Origin: Halolactibacillus alkaliphilus
GTDB taxonomy: Bacteria; Bacillota; Bacilli; Bacillales; Amphibacillaceae
NCBI RefSeq assembly: GCF_900115465.1
Contig: NZ_FOWN01000009.1
Location: 18,627-82,626 of the forward strand
Direction of reading: 5' to 3'
DNA: 64,000 bases
Below are positions 7,912-16,467 of the stretch, piece after piece. Position numbers and translations under genes: made by a program. Position 1 is the stretch's first letter. Every line of letters starts with the position of its first letter. The notes under the pieces were generated by a model. That model ran no database searches. It was given only the letters and a program-made list of their open reading frames with translations, and was not told the origin of the DNA.

Positions 7912-8571
7912 ATGGAAGATATCCTCTCGATATCACAAGAACTTTCACGTGGCTTATTCGTCACAGTGAGTATCTTAATAGCTTCAAGTTTATTAGCTTA
8001 TTTTATGGGTTTTATTTCAGGTCTCTTGCGTTTATCAAAGTATACGCTTGTTAGAAAATTAACCGGATTTTACATCGAAGTATTTCGTGGAACATCACTC
8101 ATCGTTCAATTGTTTTGGCTGTATTATGCTATCCCAATGTTGTTTGGAATTCCATTAGGATCGAACTGGATAATTGGGGTTATTGCCATCGGACTGAACT
8201 ACGGTGCTTACTTATCCGAAGTCGTACGTGGATCTGTTGAGGCTGTCGATAACGGTCAGACAGAAGCGGCAATCGCACTTAATATGTCAAGTTATCAAAA
8301 AATGCGCTATATTATCTTACCGCAAGCGATAAGGATGATGTTACCGGAGTTTGGTAACTATACGATTCAAATGTTAAAAGGGACCGCACTCGTGTCGTTA
8401 ATTAGTTTAAATGATATTTTATACTACGGAAATATTTTGCGTAGTTCAAATCTGTCACAAGCACCCCTGATTTATTTAGTCATTTTAATTTTCTATTTCG
8501 TCCTGGCCTTACCGCTTATTTTCCTTACCCGTAAAGCAGAGGACATCTCAAAGAAAGGAGTGGCTAATTAA
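7912..8571 (+). CDS. ehuC: Ectoine/hydroxyectoine ABC transporter permease EhuC
   Basis: A 219-residue inner-membrane permease of the polar amino acid (HisMQ) type, with about five transmembrane helices. The N-terminal motif GTSLIVQLFWLYYA and the cytoplasmic EAA loop QTEAAIALNMSSYQKMRYIILPQA, which contacts the ATPase, are both clear. It forms the channel with EhuD. The stop overlaps the ehuD start by one base (TAATG), indicating translational coupling. AAGGATG precedes the ATG at a slightly long spacing. Confidence 0.87.
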   Translation: MEDILSISQELSRGLFVTVSILIASSLLAYFMGFISGLLRLSKYTLVRKLTGFYIEVFRGTSLIVQLFWLYYAIPMLFGIPLGSNWIIGVIAIGLNYGAYLSEVVRGSVEAVDNGQTEAAIALNMSSYQKMRYIILPQAIRMMLPEFGNYTIQMLKGTALVSLISLNDILYYGNILRSSNLSQAPLIYLVILIFYFVLALPLIFLTRKAEDISKKGVAN

Positions 8572-9269
8572 TGAGTTATTGGAGTTTTGAACGTTTCTTT
8601 GAAGCTTGGCCCTATATATTAAAAGGTCTTCATATTACCGTTGGGGTTACCATAAGTGCTTTTTTATTCGCCCTCGTTTTCGGATTAGTTTGGACATTCT
8701 TACGCCGCATTCCAGAGCGTCATATAAATTGGATTGTCACCTGGGTGATGGAATTTATTCGTTCAACACCCCCACTAGTACAATTGTTTTTCATTTACTA
8801 TGCTTGGCCTGAGATTCCCGTTGTTGGCGTGACACTCAGTCCATTTGTGAGTGCCGTTGTTGGTTTTGGTATTCACTTTAGTACGTATATCGGTGAGATT
8901 TACCGCTCGGGTATTGAAAGTGTAGAAAATGGACAGTGGGAAGCCTCAACTGCTTTAAACTTCTCACTACTGGATAAATGGCGGTTAATTATTTTACCAC
9001 AAGCTTTCCCACCGACCATTCCGATGCTTGGGAACTACTTTATTATTATGTTTAAAGAAGTACCAATCGCATCAACCATTGGACTCACCGGGATCTTGCA
9101 TATGGCCAATAGCTTCGGTTCCGAGCATTTTAACTTAATTGAAGCACTGACGATTGTCGGGATTATTTTCCTTGTGTTAAGTTACCCATCTGCGCGATTA
9201 ATTAAAAAATTAGAAGTGAAACTCAATACCCGTTTTGATAAAAATCAAGTCATTGATCCAATCGAATAA
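8571..9269 (+). CDS. ehuD: Ectoine/hydroxyectoine ABC transporter permease EhuD
   Basis: A 232-residue permease, homologous to EhuC, with the same membrane layout. FIRSTPPLVQLFFIYYAWPE and the EAA loop GQWEASTALNFSLLDKWRLIILPQA identify the HisM/GltK-type family. The N-terminus (YWSFERFFEAWPYILKG) matches the start pattern of EhuD-type subunits. It pairs with EhuC in the membrane. The ATG overlaps the ehuC stop, with AAAGGAG inside the end of ehuC as its binding site. Confidence 0.87.
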   Translation: MSYWSFERFFEAWPYILKGLHITVGVTISAFLFALVFGLVWTFLRRIPERHINWIVTWVMEFIRSTPPLVQLFFIYYAWPEIPVVGVTLSPFVSAVVGFGIHFSTYIGEIYRSGIESVENGQWEASTALNFSLLDKWRLIILPQAFPPTIPMLGNYFIIMFKEVPIASTIGLTGILHMANSFGSEHFNLIEALTIVGIIFLVLSYPSARLIKKLEVKLNTRFDKNQVIDPIE

Positions 9270-9296
9270 TGACAACTTAAAGGAGTGACGCACGTT

Positions 9297-10067
9297 ATGA
9301 CAAAACCTATTGTTGAATATAAAGATGTACACAAATCATTTGGCGATGTGGAAGTATTAAAAGGGATTGATTTAGATATCTTCCCAGCCGAAAAAATCGC
9401 CGTTATAGGCCCAAGTGGGTCAGGTAAAACAACGATTATCCGGATGTTGATGACACTAGAAGAACCAACCGATGGTGACATTATCGTCGATGGTAAAAAC
9501 CTATGGAAGATGGAAAAGAACGGAAAGATGGTTGAAGCAGACGAAAAGCACTTACGCGAGATTCGGGGAGACATCGGCATGGTGTTCCAACACTTTAACC
9601 TGTTCCCTCACATGACCATTTTAGAAAACTGCATGACCGCCCCTATTCATGTAAAAGGCGAGAACAAAAAAGAAGTCAAACAACGTTCCATTGATATGTT
9701 GGAACGCGTTGGCCTGGGTGATAAAATTAATAACTACCCATCACAACTGTCGGGTGGACAAAAACAACGCGTGGCGATGGCACGTGCGCTCGTTATGCGC
9801 CCGAAAATTATGCTGTTTGATGAGGTCACCTCAGCCTTAGACCCTGAGCTTGTCGGTGAAGTACTTGAAGTTATTCGTGACATTGCCAAAAATGATGACA
9901 TGGCCATGGTCCTTGTGACACACGAAATGGACTTTGCGCTTGATGTTGCTGATAAAGTCTTATTCTTAGATGACGGTGTCATTGCTGAACAAGGTTCGGC
10001 AAGTGATGTCATTGAACATTCAGAAAACCCACGGGTGCAAGAGTTCTTAAGTCGTTTCCGTGGCTAG
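9297..10067 (+). CDS. ehuA: Ectoine/hydroxyectoine ABC transporter ATP-binding protein EhuA
   Basis: A 256-residue ATPase that powers EhuBCD uptake. Walker A GPSGSGKT, Q-loop VFQHFNLFPHMT, signature LSGGQKQR, Walker B IMLFDEVTSALD and the H-loop VLVTHEMDF are all intact. Family features suit polar-amino-acid-type importers. Initiation is set at the ATG at 9297 because AAAGGAG (9279-9285) lies ahead of it; an upstream GTG at 9285 would overlap that site. The operon ends after this gene at the terminator at 10174-10206. No ectoine catabolic (eut/doe) or synthetic (ect) genes are in the window, so uptake may serve osmoprotection. Confidence 0.87.
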   Translation: MTKPIVEYKDVHKSFGDVEVLKGIDLDIFPAEKIAVIGPSGSGKTTIIRMLMTLEEPTDGDIIVDGKNLWKMEKNGKMVEADEKHLREIRGDIGMVFQHFNLFPHMTILENCMTAPIHVKGENKKEVKQRSIDMLERVGLGDKINNYPSQLSGGQKQRVAMARALVMRPKIMLFDEVTSALDPELVGEVLEVIRDIAKNDDMAMVLVTHEMDFALDVADKVLFLDDGVIAEQGSASDVIEHSENPRVQEFLSRFRG

Positions 10068-10173
10068 TAATAGCTAGAAGAACGAAAAAGATACTATATG
10101 AATTGAACTATTCCCGCTTAAATTTCTAACGAATGTTTGACGAAGGGTCTTCCAAAATGATACCACGAAGATG

Positions 10174-10206
10174 ACCCATGCTCGTTCAACTGAGCATGGG
10201 TTTTTC
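10174..10206 (+). terminator. Terminator of the ehu operon
   Basis: A perfect 10-bp GC-rich stem (arms 10174-10183 and 10192-10201, 8-nt loop) is followed by a T run and lies about 105 bp after the ehuA stop. Confidence 0.85.
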
Positions 10207-10339
10207 TATGCCCCAAACACTATAAACCTATTTTCTCAACATCTGTTACATCCTATTTGTGAGCTAGTGTTCACGATTCTCTCTGTACACATGTGTCCGA
10301 CGTCAGCAAAGCAGATCTAGTAATGTTCTCTTTTACCGT

Positions 10340-10447
10340 TTATAAGTTTGACTGGTTCTTTAATTTACGAGAAATTATTGATTGGAGCACTCCTAGTACG
10401 TCAGCAATTTCCTTATGCGTGTATAAACCCAATCGATACATGGCTTT
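10340..10447 (-). pseudogene. Remnant of a helix-turn-helix protein (sigma-factor or recombinase-like)
   Basis: On the minus strand one frame encodes KAMYRLGLYTHKEIADVLGV then LQSIISRKLKN and a stop. The pattern hydrophobic-x-x-KEIADVLGV-x-x-S-x-ISRKLK is a helix-turn-helix of the kind seen in sigma-70 region 4 and related regulators. An in-frame stop lies just upstream and no start or N-terminal domain is visible, so this is a degraded gene end. It supports the view that the 10.2-12.3 kb patch is an old insertion or deletion site. Confidence 0.35.
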
Positions 10448-10762
10448 TTAATAGCTAATGGGTTGTGCATTTCATTTTACAACAGACTGAATTAATAGAT
10501 TATGATAATAGAGCTATGGATGCCATGAAACATTAGGAAGCATAAATAACACACAAACAATTCAGATTATTTTAAATTTTTAAAAATAAATTGCAGGAAT
10601 TACAAAAACTTACGTCGAACTATAGTTAGCATAACCTTTATACAAAAACGAATGGAGGTGCTAATGTTGTAAAGTTATTAATTTGGATATGAATACCTTT
10701 TTTACAGATTCTGAAATTAGCAGTGTAGCTTAAAAAAACATAATTAATTAGGAAGTGATTTT

Positions 10763-11304
10763 TTGGAGAGAAAATTTGTTGTTTTTGTATCAATGATTTG
10801 TTTGGTTTTTTAATCCCACACACAGTATCCGCATACGAAGGAAATATTATAAAAATTGAAGGAAATCTTTCTAATGTTGAATCACTTGGAGAAGAGATTG
10901 TTTCTCCTAGTTGGACATCAACTGTTCATACTTCCGTTATCTCAGGACCAGTAAAAACGAAGCGATTTGTTAGATATCTGACATCATCTTGGGCGAAAGC
11001 AAGCTCTTATACTTGGAGTAAAAATCAAACTACTACTTCAACAATTTCCGGTGATCTTAGTGCAAGTGCAAAAGTTATATCAGGTAAACTCGGGGTTTCT
11101 AATAGTGTAAGTACTTCCTTTGCAGTAGCAATTACTATTCCAGCAAATTCTTCAAAATTTAGTAAATTAGGGTTTTATAGTGATTTCAATAGAAGGTATG
11201 TGAAAGTTTGGCATACTATGGGGTGGTCAGATCCTTTCAACGTAACATACGGATACCACTATGCACCAACTAAAGATACCTATTTACAAGTTGTTTATCA
11301 ATGA
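10763..11304 (+). pseudogene. Secreted protein with frameshifted signal peptide, unknown family
   Basis: The intact downstream frame (from 10798, only a TTG start) encodes a 168-residue beta-rich, Ser/Thr-rich protein ending APTKDTYLQVVYQ. Upstream, in the neighbouring frame, AGGAAGTG and a TTG at 10763 open a typical signal sequence, MERKFVVFVSMICLVF, which runs into a stop exactly at a run of six T (10805-10810). One extra T would fuse it to LIPHTVSA, giving a signal peptide with a V-S-A cleavage site. It is thus a secreted-protein gene broken by one base: a real mutation, a phase-variable tract or a sequencing error. Function unknown. Confidence 0.6.
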
Positions 11305-11331
11305 ACATAAAAAGAAAAATACGGGAATTGA

Positions 11332-12123
11332 GTGATGATTATGAAAAAGAGAAATATAATTAGGTTCAGCACATTAATTCTTCTTGTTCTTTTATTATTA
11401 GTATTTTTTTTAAGCATAGATACGAAAGATGATGATTTTGATTTGTTGTTCGCTGATAATTATATAAGTTGCATTATTCCGGGAGATAGCATCTCTTTCA
11501 ATATTTTCGGTGCTCGTGAAGTCCATGGTCGAGGTAATTTAATACCTGAATTAATCTCTGATATTGAATTCAACAATAAAAATATTAGGATAAAAGCGTT
11601 TAGTGTAGAAGAAGCACAGGTAACGAAGGACCATCATATATTCAATTTTATCGTCGAGACTGAAATAGTAGGAGATAATGTAGAAAAAGCCAACGAAATC
11701 TTAATTTTCTTTAATAATCAAAAAACAAAAAAATATAGCATTGGCGAAATTACATTAGTAAATAATAAAAACTACCATGAAAACGATATTGAAACTATTC
11801 ATTCATTTACCATAGGATATCCTATACCCAGTTTAGATGTCGGCATCAAGAACAAAAGCAACGATACTATTAATGTCAACAAAGTTTATGATTTAAATAA
11901 AAACTTGAATTATAGCTTTGATGAAAGTACAGAATTAAAACAACAGGAAAATTATGATATTATAATATCTACGTTTGAAGAAGAAAAGGCATACGATTTT
12001 TATACTATAACTCCCATACTCCAGTATTCCAAAAACGGACAGGATTACTTTCATAATATGCACGACGTCATTTACGGTGTTTTAATTCCCGATGAGGAAA
12101 AAATCCAAAAAATAATTAATTAG
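11332..12123 (+). CDS. Hypothetical membrane-anchored protein
   Basis: A 263-residue protein I do not recognise. The N-terminus (KKRNIIRF then a run of Leu/Val/Phe) is a single uncleaved membrane anchor; the rest is hydrophilic, rich in Asn, Asp, Glu and Ile, with predicted strands, and should lie outside the cell. The gene starts 27 bp after the secreted-protein gene and shares its terminator, so the two are likely one transcript. The open frame begins with GTG at 11332 and has ATGs at 11335 and 11341; the last gives the most natural MKKRN start. Codon use is more AT-rich than in neighbouring genes, suggesting acquired DNA. Confidence 0.65.
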   Translation: MMIMKKRNIIRFSTLILLVLLLLVFFLSIDTKDDDFDLLFADNYISCIIPGDSISFNIFGAREVHGRGNLIPELISDIEFNNKNIRIKAFSVEEAQVTKDHHIFNFIVETEIVGDNVEKANEILIFFNNQKTKKYSIGEITLVNNKNYHENDIETIHSFTIGYPIPSLDVGIKNKSNDTINVNKVYDLNKNLNYSFDESTELKQQENYDIIISTFEEEKAYDFYTITPILQYSKNGQDYFHNMHDVIYGVLIPDEEKIQKIIN

Positions 12124-12418
12124 ATGAACAAATTTCATTAAGTACAAAATCAGGATTCAGTGTTTAAAAAGAAAGTATTAAGTTTGTACAATATGTAGTG
12201 TTAGTGAGTTGAAAAACATAACTCACTAACGCTATTTTTGTATTTAAACAAGGGTGATTTGATAAATGTATAACCGATGTTTTGTAGTTATATTTTATTC
12301 CTTTAAGCCTTAATTTACTGAACCTCAAGAAGTTCAGACTTTCTAATGATTAATATTATGCATCTTTTTTTCTATCAAGCTCGTCACAGACAGTGAACAG
12401 TAAATGGAGGGAATAAAT
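12124..12418. other. Intergenic region before the MacB-type ABC genes
   Basis: It contains the terminator at 12196-12240 and, at about 12320-12339, a 6-bp inverted repeat (CTGAAC and GTTCAG, 8-bp gap) that could be an operator for the ABC transporter genes. No gene is seen. Confidence 0.4.
12196..12240 (+). terminator. Terminator after the unknown two-gene unit
   Basis: A 15-bp stem with one G-U pair (12196-12210 with 12220-12234) closes a 9-nt loop and is followed by TTTTTG. Confidence 0.85.
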
Positions 12419-13108
12419 ATGATTGAAGTAAAACAACTGTCCCATCAGTTTGAACTTGGGAAAAAAGATAAGAAAACCGTCATTCCTGTCTTACAAGACG
12501 TGAGTTTTTCAGTAACTAAAGGTGAAATTGTAACGTTAGTTGGTCGGAGTGGTTCTGGTAAATCCACATTGCTACATTTAATTGGTGGTTTTTTACCGAG
12601 ACAAAGCGGGGCCATCACGATTAACGGAACGGATGTGAGCAACTTTACAGAAGCACAGTTCGCCGAGTTTCGCCTTGGCACAATTGGCTTTATCTTTCAG
12701 AACTTTCAACTGATCCAATCCATGACCGCTTATCAAAATGTTGAATTACCGCTGATTTTACAAGGCGTGAGTGAAACCGCCCGTAAAATTCAAGCATTAG
12801 AAACATTAGAAAAAGTCGGTCTCAAGGGGTTTGAACATCATTATCCGAGTGAACTTTCCGGTGGTCAACAGCAACGGGTCAGCGTCGCACGTGCCCTTGT
12901 CTTAAATCCACTCATTATTCTAGCAGATGAACCGACAGGGAGCTTAGATTCTGAAACAGAAGAAGACCTGCTTCACCTCATTAAAGAGCTAAATGACTCT
13001 CTTGATATCACCTTCCTCATTATCACGCATGATGACGAAGTCGCCAAAATTGGTCACCGCTCACTGATGATGCATGACGGCGCCCTTATCGATCAGGAGG
13101 TGAAGTAA
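12419..13108 (+). CDS. ABC transporter ATP-binding protein, MacB/LolD type
   Basis: A 229-residue ATPase. Walker A GRSGSGKS, Q-loop FIFQNFQLI, signature LSGGQQQRVSVARAL, Walker B LIILADEPTGSLD and H-loop ITHDDE are present; ADEPTGSLD is typical of MacB/LolD/FtsE-like ATPases that work with FtsX-fold permeases. GGAGGG lies 8 nt before the ATG at 12419; an upstream ATG at 12404 would include that site. The stop overlaps the permease start by one base. Members use ATP for mechanical work on the outer face, such as lipoprotein or antimicrobial-peptide handling; the substrate here is unknown. Confidence 0.87.
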   Translation: MIEVKQLSHQFELGKKDKKTVIPVLQDVSFSVTKGEIVTLVGRSGSGKSTLLHLIGGFLPRQSGAITINGTDVSNFTEAQFAEFRLGTIGFIFQNFQLIQSMTAYQNVELPLILQGVSETARKIQALETLEKVGLKGFEHHYPSELSGGQQQRVSVARALVLNPLIILADEPTGSLDSETEEDLLHLIKELNDSLDITFLIITHDDEVAKIGHRSLMMHDGALIDQEVK

Positions 13109-14439
13109 TGTTATTTAAAGATCAGCTTTACTTCGTGAGAGAAAATATGAAAAAGAATAAAATGCGGATTTTTATGACCGTGCTCGCGACAGCTATGGGG
13201 ACAGCCTTCTTAATTGTCTTGGCTTCTGTTGCTTTCGGTTTACATGACACCTTGATTAAAGATGTGCTCGAACAAGAAACAGTCAATCAAGTCCAAATTT
13301 ACGGGAAAGATGATCCAAATAGTCAAGGAATTACGGATGAAGACATCGATTATTTCCAGTCGCTTGAGCACGTTCGTGCCGTTAGAAAACAAAGTTATCT
13401 TCGCCAGTCTCCACGTGTCTCACTTAACGGTTATGAAACGAGCCCTCATACCGTCGCAGTTGATATGGGCGCATTAGAAACAGGTGGTACACCACTTGAA
13501 GATGGACGATACGCCACATCAAGTGATGAAGTTGTTGTTGGGTATCACTTTTATGAACAACTATTAAAAGAAGATACCGATCCTGAAGATATGTATGATG
13601 AAAACGGTGAACGCATTGACGACACTCTTTACCAAGGCGCGGTCATTGGTGAAACAATTGACCTTACCGTATCACGATTAATCAACGAGACAGATACAGA
13701 AGAAAAAACATACCAAGTAACCATTGTTGGAGTGACAGCTGAACCAGCGAATGAATGGCAACAAGACCAAACACTTTATACGACCTTTGACTTTTATCAG
13801 TCGGTCAGTGAATATACTGGCACCCCTGGTGGGGAATTGTATTTCCAAGAAGAACCGATGGATTTGACGTTTTACTATGATGAAGTGACGATTCAATCGA
13901 ATAATTTAGAAAATATTCAAACACTTACAAAGACTATCAACGATGAGGGTTATTATGGTTACTCAGTGGCCTCAGAACTAAAACAGATCAACATGCTGTT
14001 TACCATCGCTAAGGCTGGTTTAATTTTCATTGGCGCGATTGCCGTTATTATTGCTTCGATTGGCATCTTTAATACAATGACAATGGCAGTAACTGAACGC
14101 GCACCAGACATCGGGATTATGAAAGCGATTGGTGCTAGTCCAAAGACGATTAAACAAATCTTCTTGCTTGAAAGCAGTATCATTGGAATTATGGGCGCGA
14201 CCATTGGTACCTTGGTGAGTTACCTCATCAGTTTCTTAGTGAATATCGGGTTACCCATGATTTTAGAAGCCGTCTTTGAAGAGCAACTCCCCGATGGCTT
14301 TCAGTTCTCAAGTATTCCTTGGACACTTGTCATAATTGCTTATACAATTTGTCTTTTAGTCACGTTAATATCTGGCTCACGACCAGCTAAAAAAGCAACA
14401 AAAATTGATGTCTTAAGCGCATTAAGACGCGAGTTATAA
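13108..14439 (+). CDS. MacB/FtsX-type ABC transporter permease
   Basis: A 443-residue permease with one N-terminal transmembrane helix (MRIFMTVLATAMGTAFLIVL), a large extracellular domain of about 240 residues, and three C-terminal helices. The C-terminal portion AIGIFNTMTMAVTERAPDIGIMKAIGAS is the FtsX/MacB coupling motif. The periplasmic-like domain is MacB_PCD type. It partners with the ATPase just upstream (overlap of one base, with AGGAGG inside that gene). A lipoprotein gene follows after 44 bp and may be a third component or the cargo. Confidence 0.85.
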   Translation: MLFKDQLYFVRENMKKNKMRIFMTVLATAMGTAFLIVLASVAFGLHDTLIKDVLEQETVNQVQIYGKDDPNSQGITDEDIDYFQSLEHVRAVRKQSYLRQSPRVSLNGYETSPHTVAVDMGALETGGTPLEDGRYATSSDEVVVGYHFYEQLLKEDTDPEDMYDENGERIDDTLYQGAVIGETIDLTVSRLINETDTEEKTYQVTIVGVTAEPANEWQQDQTLYTTFDFYQSVSEYTGTPGGELYFQEEPMDLTFYYDEVTIQSNNLENIQTLTKTINDEGYYGYSVASELKQINMLFTIAKAGLIFIGAIAVIIASIGIFNTMTMAVTERAPDIGIMKAIGASPKTIKQIFLLESSIIGIMGATIGTLVSYLISFLVNIGLPMILEAVFEEQLPDGFQFSSIPWTLVIIAYTICLLVTLISGSRPAKKATKIDVLSALRREL

Positions 14440-14483
14440 AAAAAGAGACGCTACACAAATCATTTGAAGAATGGAGGAAGAAC

Positions 14484-14936
14484 ATGATAAAAAAATTAGT
14501 TCTATTAGTATGTTGTCTGATTGCTTTAACTGCCTGTAGCGACTCAAGTGAAAAAGATACTTCTGTCTTCCAGTACAAAGATGCCTATATTGGTGATAAT
14601 AGCGCCGTGATCAATATTGCCCAACGTGTTACAACGCTGAATGAAGTTGATCGCTTTAAACTTCAGACGGAAGAAGAACCTTATGGTATTGAGTTATACT
14701 ATAAAGAAAACAGTGACGCATTGACACCTCAAGCAATCAATAAAGAGGTGCACCAACAGTCTGTTTACCTCTATTACTTAATTAAAAATGTGGATTATGT
14801 ATCTTTTAACTTTAACAATCAAGTGATCCATACCAATCGTAATATGTATGATCAAGATTTAAAAGCACTCAATAAGATTGAAAACATCAACGAACAAAAA
14901 GTGAATAACTATTTATATGACACATACGCTCCTTAA
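14484..14936 (+). CDS. DUF4825-like lipoprotein
   Basis: A 150-residue exported lipoprotein with a signal peptide ending LTAC. The first segment of the mature part, FQYKDAYIGDNSAVINIAQRV, resembles the DUF4825 family signature (Y-I-G-D-N-S-x-V); this is recalled, not searched. The domain occurs free or attached to BlaR1-like and anti-sigma-like proteins; no biochemical role is known to me. It lies downstream of the MacB-type ABC pair and ends at a strong shared terminator. GGAGGA 6 nt upstream fixes the ATG. Confidence 0.65.
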   Translation: MIKKLVLLVCCLIALTACSDSSEKDTSVFQYKDAYIGDNSAVINIAQRVTTLNEVDRFKLQTEEEPYGIELYYKENSDALTPQAINKEVHQQSVYLYYLIKNVDYVSFNFNNQVIHTNRNMYDQDLKALNKIENINEQKVNNYLYDTYAP

Positions 14937-14938
14937 TG

Positions 14939-14980
14939 AAACACGCGCCTGACTCCTTCTATAGTCAGGCGCGTGTTTTA
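14939..14980. terminator. Bidirectional terminator between convergent units
   Basis: A GC-rich perfect stem of about 15 bp (arms about 14939-14954 and 14963-14978) with an 8-nt loop has A and T runs on the two flanks. The right arm reaches the stop codon of the minus-strand permease gene, so one element serves both sides. Confidence 0.88.
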
Positions 14981-15601
14981 ACTATGGGTATTTTGACTGT
15001 AAAATCTTTGACTTAGTTTTATTGAGCCAATATTAACAACGATGGCAAGCAATAAAAGAATCCAGATAAACCAAGAGGATACAAAGATTCCATCAGAAAC
15101 AATCTGAAAAAAAGACATCGGGAAGGTTAAGAACAAAATTATCGCAAAGACGGCCCCGAAGACAAGCCGTCCTTTCTCCATCCCTAGCTTAAAAATAAAT
15201 GGCATGAGCACAGCATATGCGATTAAAGCTGTTAAAACCATGACTATTACGTTCACTAGAAAAACCGGGTATGACACTAACGATAAATTCTGATAACCAA
15301 AGGCGTGATAAACAAACTGTGCAATTAAAATGATGACACTAATCAGACCAAAAAAACCATAGCCAAGGACGTATTTACTTAAGACAATCGTTTTTCCATG
15401 TATCGGCATCATCCGCAACAACTGGTCCCATTTGGCACGTTCATCATAACCAAATGAAGAAATCGGAATAATAAGCGCATAAATCATGGTAAAACCAATC
15501 ATATTAGATGCTGGAGTAAGTGCAAACCCGACAATGACAATAAGGAGCACCCGCATCTGTTTTTCTAACGTAAAAATATCTTTTAGCAGTAACCCTTTCA
15601 C
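14978..15601 (-). CDS. ABC-2 type transporter permease
   Basis: A 207-residue integral membrane protein with six hydrophobic segments. The opening MKGLLLKDIFTLEKQMRVLLIVI, followed later by FGYDERAKWDQLLRMMPI, is characteristic of the ABC-2 permeases (ABC2_membrane_5 type) found with GntR/YtrA regulators in Firmicutes. It begins with GTG and overlaps the ATPase gene upstream by four bases (GTGA), so translation is coupled. It would form the export channel with the ATPase encoded by the preceding gene. Similar systems respond to cell-wall antibiotics; the substrate is not known here. Confidence 0.8.
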   Translation of the reverse strand: MKGLLLKDIFTLEKQMRVLLIVIVGFALTPASNMIGFTMIYALIIPISSFGYDERAKWDQLLRMMPIHGKTIVLSKYVLGYGFFGLISVIILIAQFVYHAFGYQNLSLVSYPVFLVNVIVMVLTALIAYAVLMPFIFKLGMEKGRLVFGAVFAIILFLTFPMSFFQIVSDGIFVSSWFIWILLLLAIVVNIGSIKLSQRFYSQNTHS

Positions 15602-16467
15602 GGTCGCTTCACTCCTTTCGTCATCAAAATCATCACATCTTCTAATGTCACTTTTTCTAAATCACCAAATATCGTGTCCGACGATGAAAGTGCATCTTTA
15701 TCCACCAACAACTCAACCGCATAACGACTAGTGCGCTGGCCTTTAATCGCAGCTCGATTAATGGTTAAGGCATTGACTTCTTCTGGTGCCACCTTTAATA
15801 TTCGATATCGTTCCAGTAACCCGTCTTTTTCTTCCATGAACTTAAGACGCCCTTTGTCTAAGAAAGCAATATAGTCACAACTTTTTTCTAAGTCACTGAC
15901 GATATGTGACGATAAAAGGACCGTGTGACGCTCATCACGAGTAAACTCATTAATAATATCCAAAATTTCTTCACGCACCATCGGGTCTAATCCACTCGTT
16001 GCTTCATCTAAAATGAGTAATTCTGCTTGATGCGACAAGGCAACGGCCAGCTGTAATTTCATTTTCATTCCACGTGAAAAGTCTTTAAGCACTTGGTTAT
16101 ATGGTAACTTAAATTGTGTCATATAATGATCAAAGACGGCATCGTCCCATGCATGATAAATATCTTTCAACATGATCCGAATCCTTTTCGCTGTAAGCGT
16201 TTCAGGATAATAGGCTTCATCTAAAACAACACCAATCTTCTGTTTTACTTCTAAAAATTCATCCGCTTCATTATTAACGCCAAGGACATGAATCGTTCCA
16301 CTATCTTTTTTTATTGCCTGCATAATCATATGTAATGTCGTACTTTTACCTGCTCCGTTCTCACCAACTAGTCCCACAATTGATCCCATCGGGATCGTTA
16401 AATGAAGGTTATTTATACTAAAGTTATTAAACTGCTTAAAAACATCCGTTAATTCAATCGCATACAT
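15598..16467 (-). CDS. ABC transporter ATP-binding protein (YtrB-like)
   Basis: A 289-residue ATPase. Walker A GENGAGKS, Walker B LLILDEATSGLD and H-loop LLSSHIVSD are normal, while the signature motif is FSRGMKMKL rather than LSGGQ, a variant common in ABC-2 exporters. The C-terminal 80 residues form an extra domain without a clear motif. AGGAGG lies 9 nt before this ATG (a GTG at 16470 is an alternative with 6 nt). It overlaps the upstream regulator gene by one base or more and the downstream permease by four, forming a compact three-gene unit. Confidence 0.83.
   Translation of the reverse strand: MYAIELTDVFKQFNNFSINNLHLTIPMGSIVGLVGENGAGKSTTLHMIMQAIKKDSGTIHVLGVNNEADEFLEVKQKIGVVLDEAYYPETLTAKRIRIMLKDIYHAWDDAVFDHYMTQFKLPYNQVLKDFSRGMKMKLQLAVALSHQAELLILDEATSGLDPMVREEILDIINEFTRDERHTVLLSSHIVSDLEKSCDYIAFLDKGRLKFMEEKDGLLERYRILKVAPEEVNALTINRAAIKGQRTSRYAVELLVDKDALSSSDTIFGDLEKVTLEDVMILMTKGVKRP

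Noticed and set aside
9245..10012. Minus-strand ORFs opposite ehuA
   Set aside because: Both are antisense to a conserved ATPase gene and Ser/Thr/Ile-rich as expected for reverse frames; no promoter or binding site.
10665..10735. SD-preceded ATG TTG TAA and a nearby 14-codon ORF (MNTFFTDSEISSVA)
   Set aside because: The first is only two codons long; the second lies too far from the Shine-Dalgarno. They may be a decayed gene start but cannot be called.
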